Assembly (NCBI GenBank): GCA_035690495.1
Contig: DASSKK010000081.1
Span: forward strand, 62,001 to 126,000
Direction: 5' to 3'
DNA length: 64,000 bases
Source: DASSKK01 sp035690495
Lineage (GTDB): Bacteria; Actinomycetota; Actinomycetes; Propionibacteriales; Nocardioidaceae
Shown: in pieces, positions 8,069 through 16,306 of the stretch
Layout of the letters: the number at the start of each line of letters is the position of its first letter
How positions within the stretch are numbered: the stretch's first letter is position 1
Notes under the pieces: generated by a model
Told to the model about the DNA's origin: nothing
Database searches by the model: none
What the model saw: the letters and a program-made list of their open reading frames with translations, nothing else
Translations under genes and position numbers: made by a program

Positions 8069-10090
8069 TCACACCAGCGAGAGGGTGACCGTGCTGCCCT
8101 TCGGCGCCTTGGAGCCGGGAGAGGGGTCCTGGCCGACGACGTACTCGAGCCCGACGTAGAGCGTGGAGTGCTCGGTGGCGACCTCGAAGCCGGCCGCCTC
8201 GAGCGCAGTCTTCGCGTCCTCGGTGCCCATCCCGACGACCTTCGGCACCTCTACCATCACCGGTCCCTTGGAGACCAGCAGTGTGATCGTGTCGCCGCGG
8301 AAGGCCGTGCCGCCATGGGGATCCTGGGAGATCACCGTGCCGGCGGGGGCGGTGTCGTCGTGCTTGCGGCTCACGCGTACGTCGAACCCGAGGCCGCCGA
8401 GCTTCTTCTGCGCTTCGGTGGCGTCCTTGCCGGTGAAGTCTGGGACCTTGATCGGGCGGGCGCCCTTGGACACCACGAGGTCGACCGGGGCGCCGCGCTT
8501 GCGCTCGGTGAGCGGCGGCGGGTCGGAGGAGATCACCACGCCCTTGGCGACGCGCGCGTCGTACTTCCTGGTGACCTCGCCGAGGTCGAGGTGCACCTTG
8601 GCCAACGCCGTCTTGGCGTCGGCGAGGCTCATCCCACGCATGGTCGGCACCTCGGAGCGTTCCGGCCCGCGCGAGATCGTCGCGCGCACGGTGCCGTCGT
8701 GCAGGATCCGCTCGCCGCCGTTCGGGTCGGTGTGCACCACCGACCCGGCGGGCACGGTCTCGGAGAACGCGCGCCCCGCGATGGCAAAGTGCAGCCCGGC
8801 GTGCTGCACCTTGGCGCGGGCCTGCGCGGCGGTCAGGTCGATGACCCCGGGGGTGCGCTGGTAGCGCCCGGCTCCGAACCACCAGCCCGCGGCACCGGCG
8901 AGCACGGCGGCCAGGAGCACGACGGCGAGCAGGATCGGGCCGCGCCGTGAACGTCGGGTCCGTTGCCGTGACTGTCCTGCGGGCGGGCGCTTTCCCGCAG
9001 GCTGTCGACGCTGCGGGGGCGGTTGCCGGGGCGGACCGCTGAGCACCGAGGTCTGGTCGGTGCGCCCTCCGACGGCCACCTGCTCGGCGGTGAGGATGGT
9101 CGGCACCTCGTCGCGGACGTAGTCGATGAAGTCATCCGGCTCGGCCGGCGCGTCCCTGTCGGAGTCCCGGCCGCGGGTCTGCACCGGCACGGTGGGGGAC
9201 AGGTCGCCGGTCAGGTCCGGGTCGTCGGGCACGCCCTGGTCGAGGGCGGCGCGCACCCGGCGGACCTGATGCAGCAGCACCCGGGCGTCCGGGGCGCGCA
9301 GGTCCCGGTCGCGTGCGGTCGCGCGGGCCACCAGCGCGTCGACGTACGGCGGGATGCCGGGCACCATCCGCGACGGCGGCGGGATGTCCTCGTGCACGTG
9401 GGCGTAGGCGATCTGGATCGGCGACTCGCCCTCGTGCGGCTTGTGGCCGGTGAGCATCTCGTAGATCACCACGCCGGCGGCGTACACGTCGCAGCGTGCG
9501 TCCGCGCGACCCTCGACGACCAGCTCGGGCGCCAGGTAGGAGACCGTGCCGATCAGCACACCACCGGTCGCGGTGTGCTGGGTGTCGGCGGTCACCGCCC
9601 GGGCCAGGCCGAAGTCGGCCACCTTGATCCGCCCGTCGTCGGCGATCAGCACGTTCTCGGGCTTCACGTCGCGGTGGATCAGCCCGGCCTGGTGCGCGGT
9701 GGCCAGCGCCGACAGCACCGGGTCCATCAGGGCCAGCGCCTTGGTCGGGGTGAGCGGCGCCTCCTTGCGGATCACGTCGCGCAGGGTGTGGCCGGGGATG
9801 TACTCCATCGCCAGGAAGACGGTGCCGTCGTCGTCGCCCTGGTCGAAGACGCCGACCACGTGGGGGTGGGACAGTCGCGCCGCCGAGCGAGCCTCCCGGA
9901 CGAACCGGGCCGCGAACTCCGCGTCGTCGCCGAGCCCGGAGTGCATGATCTTCAGCGCGCAGACCCGGTCCAGCCGCCGGTCGGTGGCCTCGTAGACGGT
10001 GGCCATGCCGCCCCGCGCTATCCGCGGGCCGACCAGGTAGCGACCGTCGAGCACCCGACCGATCATCGGGTCGGCGACAGTCCTGTCCAC
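8069..10090 (-). CDS. Ser/Thr protein kinase with four PASTA repeats
   Basis: This 673-residue membrane kinase resembles the PknB/Stk family. The kinase domain (about 17-280) has a Gly-rich loop (ARGGMATV), Lys47, the catalytic HRDVKPEN (D141), DFG (D159) and an APE-like segment (YLAPEL). A Pro/Arg-rich juxtamembrane stretch leads to one membrane helix near 380-400. Four PASTA repeats fill the outer C-terminus, so it probably senses peptidoglycan or lipid II. The GTG start has a GAGGGA Shine-Dalgarno site about 6 nt upstream. By position (near aroG and an Rv2175c homologue) it matches mycobacterial PknL, but PknL lacks PASTA repeats, so the orthology is inference. A kinase target may be the gene at 12006. 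Confidence 0.93.
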   Translation of the reverse strand: MDRTVADPMIGRVLDGRYLVGPRIARGGMATVYEATDRRLDRVCALKIMHSGLGDDAEFAARFVREARSAARLSHPHVVGVFDQGDDDGTVFLAMEYIPGHTLRDVIRKEAPLTPTKALALMDPVLSALATAHQAGLIHRDVKPENVLIADDGRIKVADFGLARAVTADTQHTATGGVLIGTVSYLAPELVVEGRADARCDVYAAGVVIYEMLTGHKPHEGESPIQIAYAHVHEDIPPPSRMVPGIPPYVDALVARATARDRDLRAPDARVLLHQVRRVRAALDQGVPDDPDLTGDLSPTVPVQTRGRDSDRDAPAEPDDFIDYVRDEVPTILTAEQVAVGGRTDQTSVLSGPPRQPPPQRRQPAGKRPPAGQSRQRTRRSRRGPILLAVVLLAAVLAGAAGWWFGAGRYQRTPGVIDLTAAQARAKVQHAGLHFAIAGRAFSETVPAGSVVHTDPNGGERILHDGTVRATISRGPERSEVPTMRGMSLADAKTALAKVHLDLGEVTRKYDARVAKGVVISSDPPPLTERKRGAPVDLVVSKGARPIKVPDFTGKDATEAQKKLGGLGFDVRVSRKHDDTAPAGTVISQDPHGGTAFRGDTITLLVSKGPVMVEVPKVVGMGTEDAKTALEAAGFEVATEHSTLYVGLEYVVGQDPSPGSKAPKGSTVTLSLV

Positions 10091-10198
10091 GTCGGTCCCT
10101 CACATTTCCTCGCTGGCCAGACCCGACTCTACGCAGGCGATTTTACGAGGCGGCGGGCGCGGAGAGGGCTCGCGCCGTGCGTGCGGCGTGGCGGCGGG

Positions 10199-11134
10199 TC
10201 AGCCGGGTGTCCACCCGCGGGCAAACCTGTGCTGCAGAGCACGCACGGTGTGCAGGTAGGCCTTCGTGGACTTGTACAGCCCGTGGGCGCGGATCGACCC
10301 CAGCCCCTGGTAGTAGGCGGCGATCGCGAACCGGTTGCGGCTGGTCATCGTCTCCAGCACGTGGATCAGCAGGACGCCGGCCGTGACGTTGTCGCGCAGC
10401 CGGCGCAGGCTCAGCGGATGGTCGGCGTAGCCGGAGATCCAGCGGCCGGTCGCCGGCATCACCTGCATGACGCCCACCGCGTGCGCCGGTGAGACGACGT
10501 GCTGGCGCCACCCGGACTCGTGCCAGCCGATGGCGAGGGCGAGGGTCGGGTTCACGTCGTGGGCGTGCGCGGCGCGCACCAGCATCCGCCGCACGGTGGC
10601 CCGGCTCGGTGCGGGTCCGGGCCAGTGATGCGCGTGCCGCTTGTGGTGCTTCGCGTGGTGACGCCGGTGGTCGGCGTGGTGACGCCGGTGGTGCTCGTGA
10701 GGGCGGGCCTTGCGCGCGGCGGCGAGCACCACCGGGATCACGATCCGGTCCCCGACGTAGAGCGTGGAGCGGCGTTTGAGGTGGTTGGCGGCGAGCAGCT
10801 CGGCGGTCCAGGCGTGGAACCGGACGGCGAGCCCGGTCGCGGTGTCGCCGCGGTGCACGACGTACGGCCGCAGCCAGCGCCCGGGATGCCCATGCCATCG
10901 GTGGCCCTTGGCGGGGTGCCAGCGGGCTTCGCTGCGCGCCGACACCAGCCGCACCGGCGTGGTCGGGTACGCCGCGGGCCCGGCCGCCGCGGTGGCCGAC
11001 GTCGCCGGACGAGCAGACAGGCCGCGCCGCTCGTGGGCAGGAGTGTGCGCCGCGACGGACGCGGTCAGGCTCGCGACGAGGGCGATCGTCACGGTTTTCC
11101 CACAGGCTCGGCGCAGCAGCCGTTGAGGTGTCAC
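10199..11134 (-). CDS. Secreted LysM lytic transglycosylase (SLT domain)
   Basis: The protein should bind peptidoglycan through its LysM and cleave the glycan strand. The N-terminus (TPQRLLRRACGKTV, then a hydrophobic run) is a signal peptide. A LysM (YVVHRGDTATGLAVRF to GDRIVIPV) follows, then a His/Arg-rich linker of about 25 residues, then an SLT domain with the catalytic Glu in IGWHESGW and the motif GVMQVMPATG. I place the start at GTG 11134, next to GTG 11137, because GAAGGGAAG lies just upstream; a GTG at 11176 is less likely because it would put charged residues before the signal peptide. The linker DNA is a run of imperfect repeats around TGGTGACGCCGGTGG (10670-10695). It diverges from the Clp-N gene. 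Confidence 0.88.
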   Translation of the reverse strand: MTPQRLLRRACGKTVTIALVASLTASVAAHTPAHERRGLSARPATSATAAAGPAAYPTTPVRLVSARSEARWHPAKGHRWHGHPGRWLRPYVVHRGDTATGLAVRFHAWTAELLAANHLKRRSTLYVGDRIVIPVVLAAARKARPHEHHRRHHADHRRHHAKHHKRHAHHWPGPAPSRATVRRMLVRAAHAHDVNPTLALAIGWHESGWRQHVVSPAHAVGVMQVMPATGRWISGYADHPLSLRRLRDNVTAGVLLIHVLETMTSRNRFAIAAYYQGLGSIRAHGLYKSTKAYLHTVRALQHRFARGWTPG

Positions 11135-11222
11135 CACACGCTTCCCTTCGCCGGTGACAGAGAGACGGGTGCACACGAATGTGGCTCATGTGACGCGATC
11201 GGTCAACCTTTCGCGAGAAATC

Positions 11223-11267
11223 GTCAACCACAGGTTGACAGCAGTTGTGTGTCAACTTACGGTTGAC
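11223..11267 (+). promoter_or_regulatory. Promoter with two palindromic operators for the Clp-N gene
   Basis: Palindrome 1 is GTCAACCACAGGTTGAC (11223-11239) and palindrome 2 is GTCAACTTACGGTTGAC (11251-11267), centred 28 bp apart. The first overlaps a -35 box TTGACA (11235-11240). The second covers the -10 box TACGGT (11258-11263), with 17 bp between the boxes. The ATG at 11270 would be about the transcription start. A half-site, GGTCAACC, lies at 11201-11208 on the side of the divergent transglycosylase gene. The layout suggests repression by a dimeric regulator, possibly the product itself. Confidence 0.65.
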
Positions 11268-11269
11268 GC

Positions 11270-11974
11270 ATGACCGTGATGCGCCTCGACGCGCTCATCG
11301 ACGAGGTGCGGGCACACCGGCCGACCGCCACTTCGCCGTTGACCCACCTGACTGCGGCGGTGCTCACCGCCGAGCAGATGTCCGACCTGGGCGACCAGCT
11401 GATCGACCACTTCGTGCAGGAGGCCCGCGCCGCAGGAGCGTCCTGGACCGAGATCGGCGCGTGCATGGGGGTCAGCAAGCAGGCGGTCCAGAAGCGCCAC
11501 TCGCCGAGGTACGCCGATTCCCCGGGCGACGAACCGGAGTACCTCCGCGAAGCCGGTCCGCGCGTGCGTCGCTGTGTCGAGGGTGCCGAGCAGGAGGCCA
11601 GGGGGCTGGGGCACCGCTACATCGGCACCGAGCACCTGCTGCTGAGCCTGGCGGTGCCAGGTAGTGGGGTCTCGGCCAGGCTGGCAGAGGCCGGGGTCGG
11701 GCTGGAGGAGGCGCGGGCACGTGCCGTTGCGATCGTCGGACGCGGTGCCGGGTCGCCACCGGACCGGCTGCCGCTGACCCCGCGAACGCACAAGACCCTC
11801 GACCTCGCGTTGCGCGCCGCCGACAGCCATCACGACGAGGCGGGCGCCGCGCACCTGCTCCTCGCGCTCCTCGAGGAGGGCACCGGCGTCGGCGCCCAGA
11901 TCCTTGCCGGCCTGGCAAGCGACCTACCCGCCCTGCGAGGCCGCGTCGAGAAGGGGATCGGAGGCGTCGGCTGA
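11270..11974 (+). CDS. Clp N-terminal-domain protein with HTH segment
   Basis: This 234-residue protein joins an N-terminal helix-turn-helix (about 50-75: GASWTEIGACMGVSKQAVQ) to two Clp-N repeats (about 95-165 and 170-230). The Clp-N repeats contain GLGHRYIGTEHLLLSL and DEAGAAHLLLALL. It has no AAA+ ATPase domain, so it is not a Clp chaperone; the Clp-N fold could bind substrates or a partner. The HTH suggests a DNA-binding regulator. Its promoter carries two palindromes, so it may control itself; that is inference. It appears leaderless. The following gene is on the same strand after 31 bp. Confidence 0.8.
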   Translation: MTVMRLDALIDEVRAHRPTATSPLTHLTAAVLTAEQMSDLGDQLIDHFVQEARAAGASWTEIGACMGVSKQAVQKRHSPRYADSPGDEPEYLREAGPRVRRCVEGAEQEARGLGHRYIGTEHLLLSLAVPGSGVSARLAEAGVGLEEARARAVAIVGRGAGSPPDRLPLTPRTHKTLDLALRAADSHHDEAGAAHLLLALLEEGTGVGAQILAGLASDLPALRGRVEKGIGGVG

Positions 11975-12005
11975 GGACACACCGGGCTCGTGCGAGAGTG
12001 GACGG

Positions 12006-12398
12006 ATGGAGACGAGGAACGACCGCCGCCGCGGCGATGTCGGGTCGGCCGAGCTGTCCGGGCTCGTCGATCACTGGCTGGACTGGTCCGAGGCGGCCGA
12101 CCGGCTCGACGTGAGCGTCAGCAAGGTCCGCCAGTTGATCCGCGAGCACCAGCTGGCGGCCGCCGTACCCGTGCCCGGCCAGGGGGAGAAGGTGCCGGCG
12201 GCGCTGATCGACGACGGTGCGGTGGTCAAGGGAGTGCCGGGGTTGCTGACCGTGCTGAACGACGGCGGGTACGACGACCGGGAGATGCTGCGCTGGCTCT
12301 TCACGCCCGACGAGACCCTGCCCGGCAGGCCGATCGACGCGCTGCGGGAGAACCGCGGCTCGGAGGTCAAGCGGCGGGCCCAGGCGATGGCGTTCTGA
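12006..12398 (+). CDS. Rv2175c-type winged-helix DNA-binding protein
   Basis: The 130-residue protein has an HTH near the middle (SEAADRLDVSVSKVRQLIRE). Its C-terminal half, with GLLTVLNDGGYDDREMLRW, LFTP and the final RRAQAMAF, closely follows the M. tuberculosis protein Rv2175c as I remember it. That protein is a DNA-binding substrate of the kinase PknL, phosphorylated near its N-terminus. Here the N-terminus has T3 and S14 as possible sites. The PASTA kinase gene is 2 kb away and aroG lies beyond it, keeping the mycobacterial neighbourhood. The start ATG follows a weak -10 (GAGAGT at 11994-11999) by 6 nt. Confidence 0.87.
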   Translation: METRNDRRRGDVGSAELSGLVDHWLDWSEAADRLDVSVSKVRQLIREHQLAAAVPVPGQGEKVPAALIDDGAVVKGVPGLLTVLNDGGYDDREMLRWLFTPDETLPGRPIDALRENRGSEVKRRAQAMAF

Positions 12399-12676
12399 TC
12401 CCGCTTCCGTTCCCATTCGGGGGGTGACGTCGGTCGGTGCGGGCGGCTACAGTCGTGGAGATGAAAGCCATGCGGGCGTCCCAGCGCCCCGGCACCACGG
12501 TCGCCTCGACCGGCACCCTCCCCCGCGCATACCGCCCTCGGCACGCGGCGTCTTTCCCCTGGCGCCCCCCGGGTTGGCGGGATGCTGTCGCGTGCCATAG
12601 ATGGTCCAGTCGGCGACCGTGTTCAGTTCCCGTTGTCCTGTTGGCATTCCGATCCGAACTTCCGGAGGTTCTCCAG

Positions 12677-13114
12677 ATGAGCGGTCTCGCAGCACTCCTG
12701 GCCGAGCACAACCCCCCAGACCTCTACCAGTGGCACAGCGCCGCGCACGTGCCCGACATCGAGCACGCCGTCGACCACGCCGGTTGGCGCTTCGTCTACG
12801 TCGACGGGTGGACCATCGAGGACGAGCAGTCGTTCCTCAAGGCGTTCTCGGCGGCGTTTGCGCTGCCCGACGGCTCGCCCAGCGTGGACGCGCTCGGGGA
12901 CCGGCTCGGCGAGGTCGGCTGTGGGGACAAGCAGGGGGTCGTGGTGCTCTGGGACGGCTGGAGTCCGTTCGCGCGCCATCAGCAGGACGCGTTCGCGAGA
13001 TCCCTGGAGGTGCTGCGCCGCCGGTCCGGCAGCCGGGACGGCTGCGCGTTCGCCGTACTCCTGCGCGGCGAGGGCCCGCCACTGGAGCTGCCCGAACTCC
13101 CCGCCAGGGCCTGA
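12677..13114 (+). CDS. Barstar-family protein
   Basis: The 145-residue protein has the barstar fold signature: a strand and helix with WRFVYVDGWTIEDEQSFL, then VVVLWDGW, then a C-terminal LEVLRRRS and FAVLL stretch. Barstar inhibits the ribonuclease barnase. No barnase-like gene is seen within the window, so the partner is unknown or distant. The ATG at 12677 has GGAGG about 8 nt upstream. The frame stays open upstream to an ATG at 12461, which follows a -10 like TACAGT; I take that part as leader rather than coding because the predicted residues look like translated noise. Confidence 0.8.
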   Translation: MSGLAALLAEHNPPDLYQWHSAAHVPDIEHAVDHAGWRFVYVDGWTIEDEQSFLKAFSAAFALPDGSPSVDALGDRLGEVGCGDKQGVVVLWDGWSPFARHQQDAFARSLEVLRRRSGSRDGCAFAVLLRGEGPPLELPELPARA

Positions 13115-13424
13115 GGCTTGCAGGCGCCCCAACTTGTTCGCCCGTTACGTTGCGGCGTCGACCGGACTACGCTGAGCGGACCGTCGGCCTTCGGATTCCT
13201 GGTTGCGCAGGCCCGCTTATGTCGTCTGGGTTCGGTGGGAGCAGCGGAGGTCATAACCTGCATCGCTGGCGTGCGCCGTCTATGCGTCGTGTCGTCTCAG
13301 TGACGCACTTGGCGTCGCGCTCGAGGGAAGAGCCGGTTGTGCAAGCCACGCGTGGACTCGGTGTGTCGCTCCTCTCGTGCGTCCGCCTGTCGGCTGAGAC
13401 CGCGCCGCCTCCTATGCTGGTCCT
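13115..13424 (+). promoter_or_regulatory. Intergenic region and leaderless metF promoter
   Basis: I see no gene in these 310 bp. The -10 box TATGCT (13413-13418) lies 6 nt before the metF ATG, so the mRNA is probably leaderless. A second -10-like TACGCT lies near 13168. I do not recognise a SAM or cobalamin riboswitch. Confidence 0.5.
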
Positions 13425-14348
13425 ATGGCCTTGGGACTGCCTTCGCGGATGCCCGGCGGAGCGCAGACCGTCCGGGAGCTGATCGCTGCCGGCGAGCGGT
13501 CGTTCTCCTTCGAGTTCTTCCCGCCCAAGGACGCGGCGGGGGAGCGGCAGCTGTGGACGACGCTGCGCGAGCTGGAGGCGCTCTCGCCGACGTTCGTGTC
13601 GGTGACCTACGGCGCTGGCGGCTCGACCCGGGACCGCACGGTGGCGATTACCGAGCGCATCGGCGTCGACACCTCGATGACGCCGATGGCACACCTGACC
13701 TGCGTCGGGCACTCCCGGGAGACGTTGCGCCGGGTGGTTGGTACGTATGCCGCTGCCGGGGTGCGCAACGTCCTGGCGCTGCGCGGCGACCCGCCCGAGG
13801 GGCCCTCCGCGCCGTACAGTCCGCATCCGGGTGGGCTGACCTATGCCGTCGAGCTCGTCTCACTCGTCAAGTCGCTGGGCGAGTTCTGCGTCGGCGTCGC
13901 GGCGTTCCCGGAGAGCCACCCGTCGGCGGCCTCTGTCGAGGCGGACGCGCAGGTGCTCGCCGCCAAGGCGAGAGCCGGAGCCGACTTCGCGATCACGCAG
14001 CTGTTCTTCCGAGCCGCCGACTACTTCGCGCTGGTGGATCGGGTCCGCGCGCTCGGTGTGGACATCCCGATCATCCCGGGCATCATGCCGATCACGAATC
14101 TCGCGCAGATCACCCGGATGGCGGCCCTCTCCGGGGCTGCCCTGCCGGCCGAGGTGGTCGAGCGGGTGAGCCGCTTCGAGGACGACCCGGCCGCCGTACG
14201 CGCCGAGGGCATCGCGATCGCCACCGAGCTGTGCGACACATTGCTCGCCGGAGACGCGCCGGGCCTGCACTTCTACACGCTGAACCGTTCGAGGGCCACC
14301 CGGGAGATCTACGCCGCGCTGACGGTGCCGGCGCAGCCGGTCGGCTGA
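13425..14348 (+). CDS. metF: 5,10-methylenetetrahydrofolate reductase
   Basis: MetF reduces methylene-THF to methyl-THF with an FAD cofactor, supplying the methyl group for methionine. The 307 residues match bacterial MetF. Signature parts are FSFEFFPPKD near residue 30, FVSVTYGAGGSTRDRT, HLTCVGHSRE, VLALRGDPPEG and IPGIMPITN. The ATG is leaderless behind TATGCT. Its end is convergent with the disrupted HNH gene. Confidence 0.96.
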   Translation: MALGLPSRMPGGAQTVRELIAAGERSFSFEFFPPKDAAGERQLWTTLRELEALSPTFVSVTYGAGGSTRDRTVAITERIGVDTSMTPMAHLTCVGHSRETLRRVVGTYAAAGVRNVLALRGDPPEGPSAPYSPHPGGLTYAVELVSLVKSLGEFCVGVAAFPESHPSAASVEADAQVLAAKARAGADFAITQLFFRAADYFALVDRVRALGVDIPIIPGIMPITNLAQITRMAALSGAALPAEVVERVSRFEDDPAAVRAEGIAIATELCDTLLAGDAPGLHFYTLNRSRATREIYAALTVPAQPVG

Positions 14349-14389
14349 GGGGCGAAGCGCGAGCCTGACCGGGTTGAGCCGATGCGTGT

Positions 14390-16200
14390 TCAGGCGGCGG
14401 GGCGCGATGCGTGTGCTGGGCCCTCGTACTCGATAGCTGCGTCGGTGTCGTAGAGGGTGATCGCGATGTCGGGCAGCGGCCGGCCGCTCGGCCTGACGGT
14501 GCTTCCCGTGGTGGTTTTGCGGGTGCCGGTGTGGTCGACGAGGTAGAAGGCTCCGTAGGGGTCGCGCCAGATGTAGATGCCTTCGAAGGGTTGTTTGAGT
14601 ATCCAGGACCCGTGGGTCTTGACCCGGTGGGCGAACCTGCCAGGAAGTTGAGTTGTGCCTCCTTGCCGTATGCGCCAGGCTCGAGTTGGGCAGAGACGGC
14701 AAGGAGGCGCAACTCAACTCGGGTGGAGAACAGGGAGCAGTCGGCCGGCGTCCGCAGACGCACGGCCTGTCTATGTCGATGGGGTATCTCGTAGGCGTCG
14801 ACGGGTGTCTGTCCGGCGAGGTCGATTACCGGGATGATGGTGAAGTGCTGGTAGCGGGCGAGTCGTTCGCGCACGTAGTGGTAGCTGACCGGGCCTTCGC
14901 CCTCGAGTCTGGCCACGGGTTGGTCTTCGTGGTCGAGGAAGTCTCGGCTGATGTGCAGGTAGCAGGTGACCTGCGGCAGCAGTCTGTTCCAGTCCGGTAT
15001 GTACGACGGGTGGGTCTTGCCGCCGGTCGGACTTGTCCCGCTCGGCTCGGCCTCTCGGGCGGCTTCGGTCGCCCACTTCGTCAGCCAGCCGGGCAGCCGG
15101 TCGGGCTTGAACCGGGCCGGCATCGTGAACGGCGCCGGATCACCAGCCCGAGCGCGGCCGCAGGTCGGACACGGCTCCTCATCGAGATCCAACGGTTCGT
15201 CGTCGGGTTCCGGCGGCTCGGGCGCGACCTCGCCCTTGACATGCTCCGAGGCGTCCGGGCCCGCCGGGTCCGAGTCCTTGCCTTCCGGCGGCGAGTCCGG
15301 AGGGTGCGGCTCGTGCGGAGCAGCCGGATCGGCAGCATGCTGGCCGGGGGTGCTGTTGCGGGCTGTGGTGTAGGCGGCGAGCAGCTCGACGGCCTGGGTG
15401 GGGTTGGCCAGGATCAGACACGCCTTGACCCGGCGGTTGTCCTCATCGTCGGAGTCGCCGAGCGTGCGCAGTGCTTCGGCGAGATAGGCGACGGTGGCGT
15501 CGAAGCGGATGATCACCGCCGCCGGGGCCCGCAGGTAGAACCCCCGCATTCCCGCCAGCCCGGCGCGGGTGGCGCGGGCGAACCGGCGGGACGCCTCTTC
15601 GGCCTCCTTGCGGGCAGCCGTCTCGGGATCGGCGGCGGCGATCTCCCCCTCGAGCTTGGAACAGAACCGCGACCAGCCGATCCGGCCGTCGGCGCATTCG
15701 ACCATCGCCGCATCGACCGCTCCGGCCGCGGCCGCCGACAGGTGTCGGGTCGCCTTGGCGACCTGACGTGCCCAGGAGACCTTCACCTGTCTGGCCTGCA
15801 CCCGCGCGGCGATTCGTGGCAGCCGGTAGTACACGTCGAGCACGTCGGCCAGGTAGTAGCGGGCCGCGACCTGCCCCATCTGCATCCGGGCCCCCAGCAC
15901 GCCGGGCGCGAACTCGGCCACCAACGGTGTGCCGGCCCCGCCGAGCTGCACGCCGCGTTCCATCCCGGCCACCACCGGACGACCCTGCGCGCGGCGCCGT
16001 TCGGCCACCGCACTTGCACCGTAGTGGATCACCGCGAACCGATGGGCACAGGCAAACAGCGTCGCGTCGCCGGCGATCTGCTGCTCATAGACCGCCTCGA
16101 CCCGATCCAACAGCTCGACCGCCGAAGCATCCTCCAACGGTTTACCGGCAGCAGCATCGGCCGGTCCGTCGACCGGTCCGTGAACCTGCTCTGCTGTCAT
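14390..16200 (-). pseudogene. DUF222/HNH endonuclease gene, HNH core replaced by palindromic element
   Basis: The N-terminal part from ATG 16200 is a DUF222 domain (helical, about 300 residues) followed by an acidic linker with a CPTCG motif and a conserved C-terminal lead-in ending YEIPHRHRQAVRLRTPAD. In this family that lead-in is followed by the DxDH core of the HNH nuclease. Here the frame runs instead into a palindromic element (14647-14718). Beyond it the expected tail, FAHRVKTHGSW then GIYIWRDPYGAFYLVDHTG, appears in a different frame and stops at 14390-14392. The upstream frame reads on to 14110, antisense to metF. The HNH active site is therefore missing and the gene is probably inactive. 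A fused product that still folds is the alternative. Confidence 0.75.
14647..14718. repeat. 72-bp palindromic element, copy A
   Basis: The arms (14647-14669 and 14696-14718) are 23 bp with one mismatch, around a 26-nt loop. The outer ends read GTTGAG and the arm continues TTGTGCCT. A related palindrome lies at 54032-54105, sharing GTTGAG, TGTGCCT and the next TT-CC. It sits inside the DUF222/HNH gene in place of the nuclease core. Confidence 0.75.
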
Positions 16201-16306
16201 GCCTCCACTCAATCAGCAGGCACCGACATTCCCCCGACCACCAGCCACACCGGTCTAGACCACAACCGATCACCAGTTCGAGGGACGTCCAAACCTCCGG
16301 CACAAC

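Noticed and set aside
10143..11255. Overlapping long frames around the LysM transglycosylase
   Set aside because: Only the frame with a signal peptide, LysM and SLT motifs is coherent.
13118..13303. Small ORF before metF
   Set aside because: No ribosome binding site, no recognisable residues, and the codon pattern does not resemble neighbouring genes.
14110..14389. Extension of the DUF222/HNH reading frame across metF
   Set aside because: It reads antisense to metF after the frame is broken by the palindrome. The real C-terminal tail is visible in another frame ending at 14390.
16213..16306. Possible operon link or promoter between oxidoreductase and HNH gene
   Set aside because: I see no clear -10 or terminator in this gap, so no regulatory claim is made.
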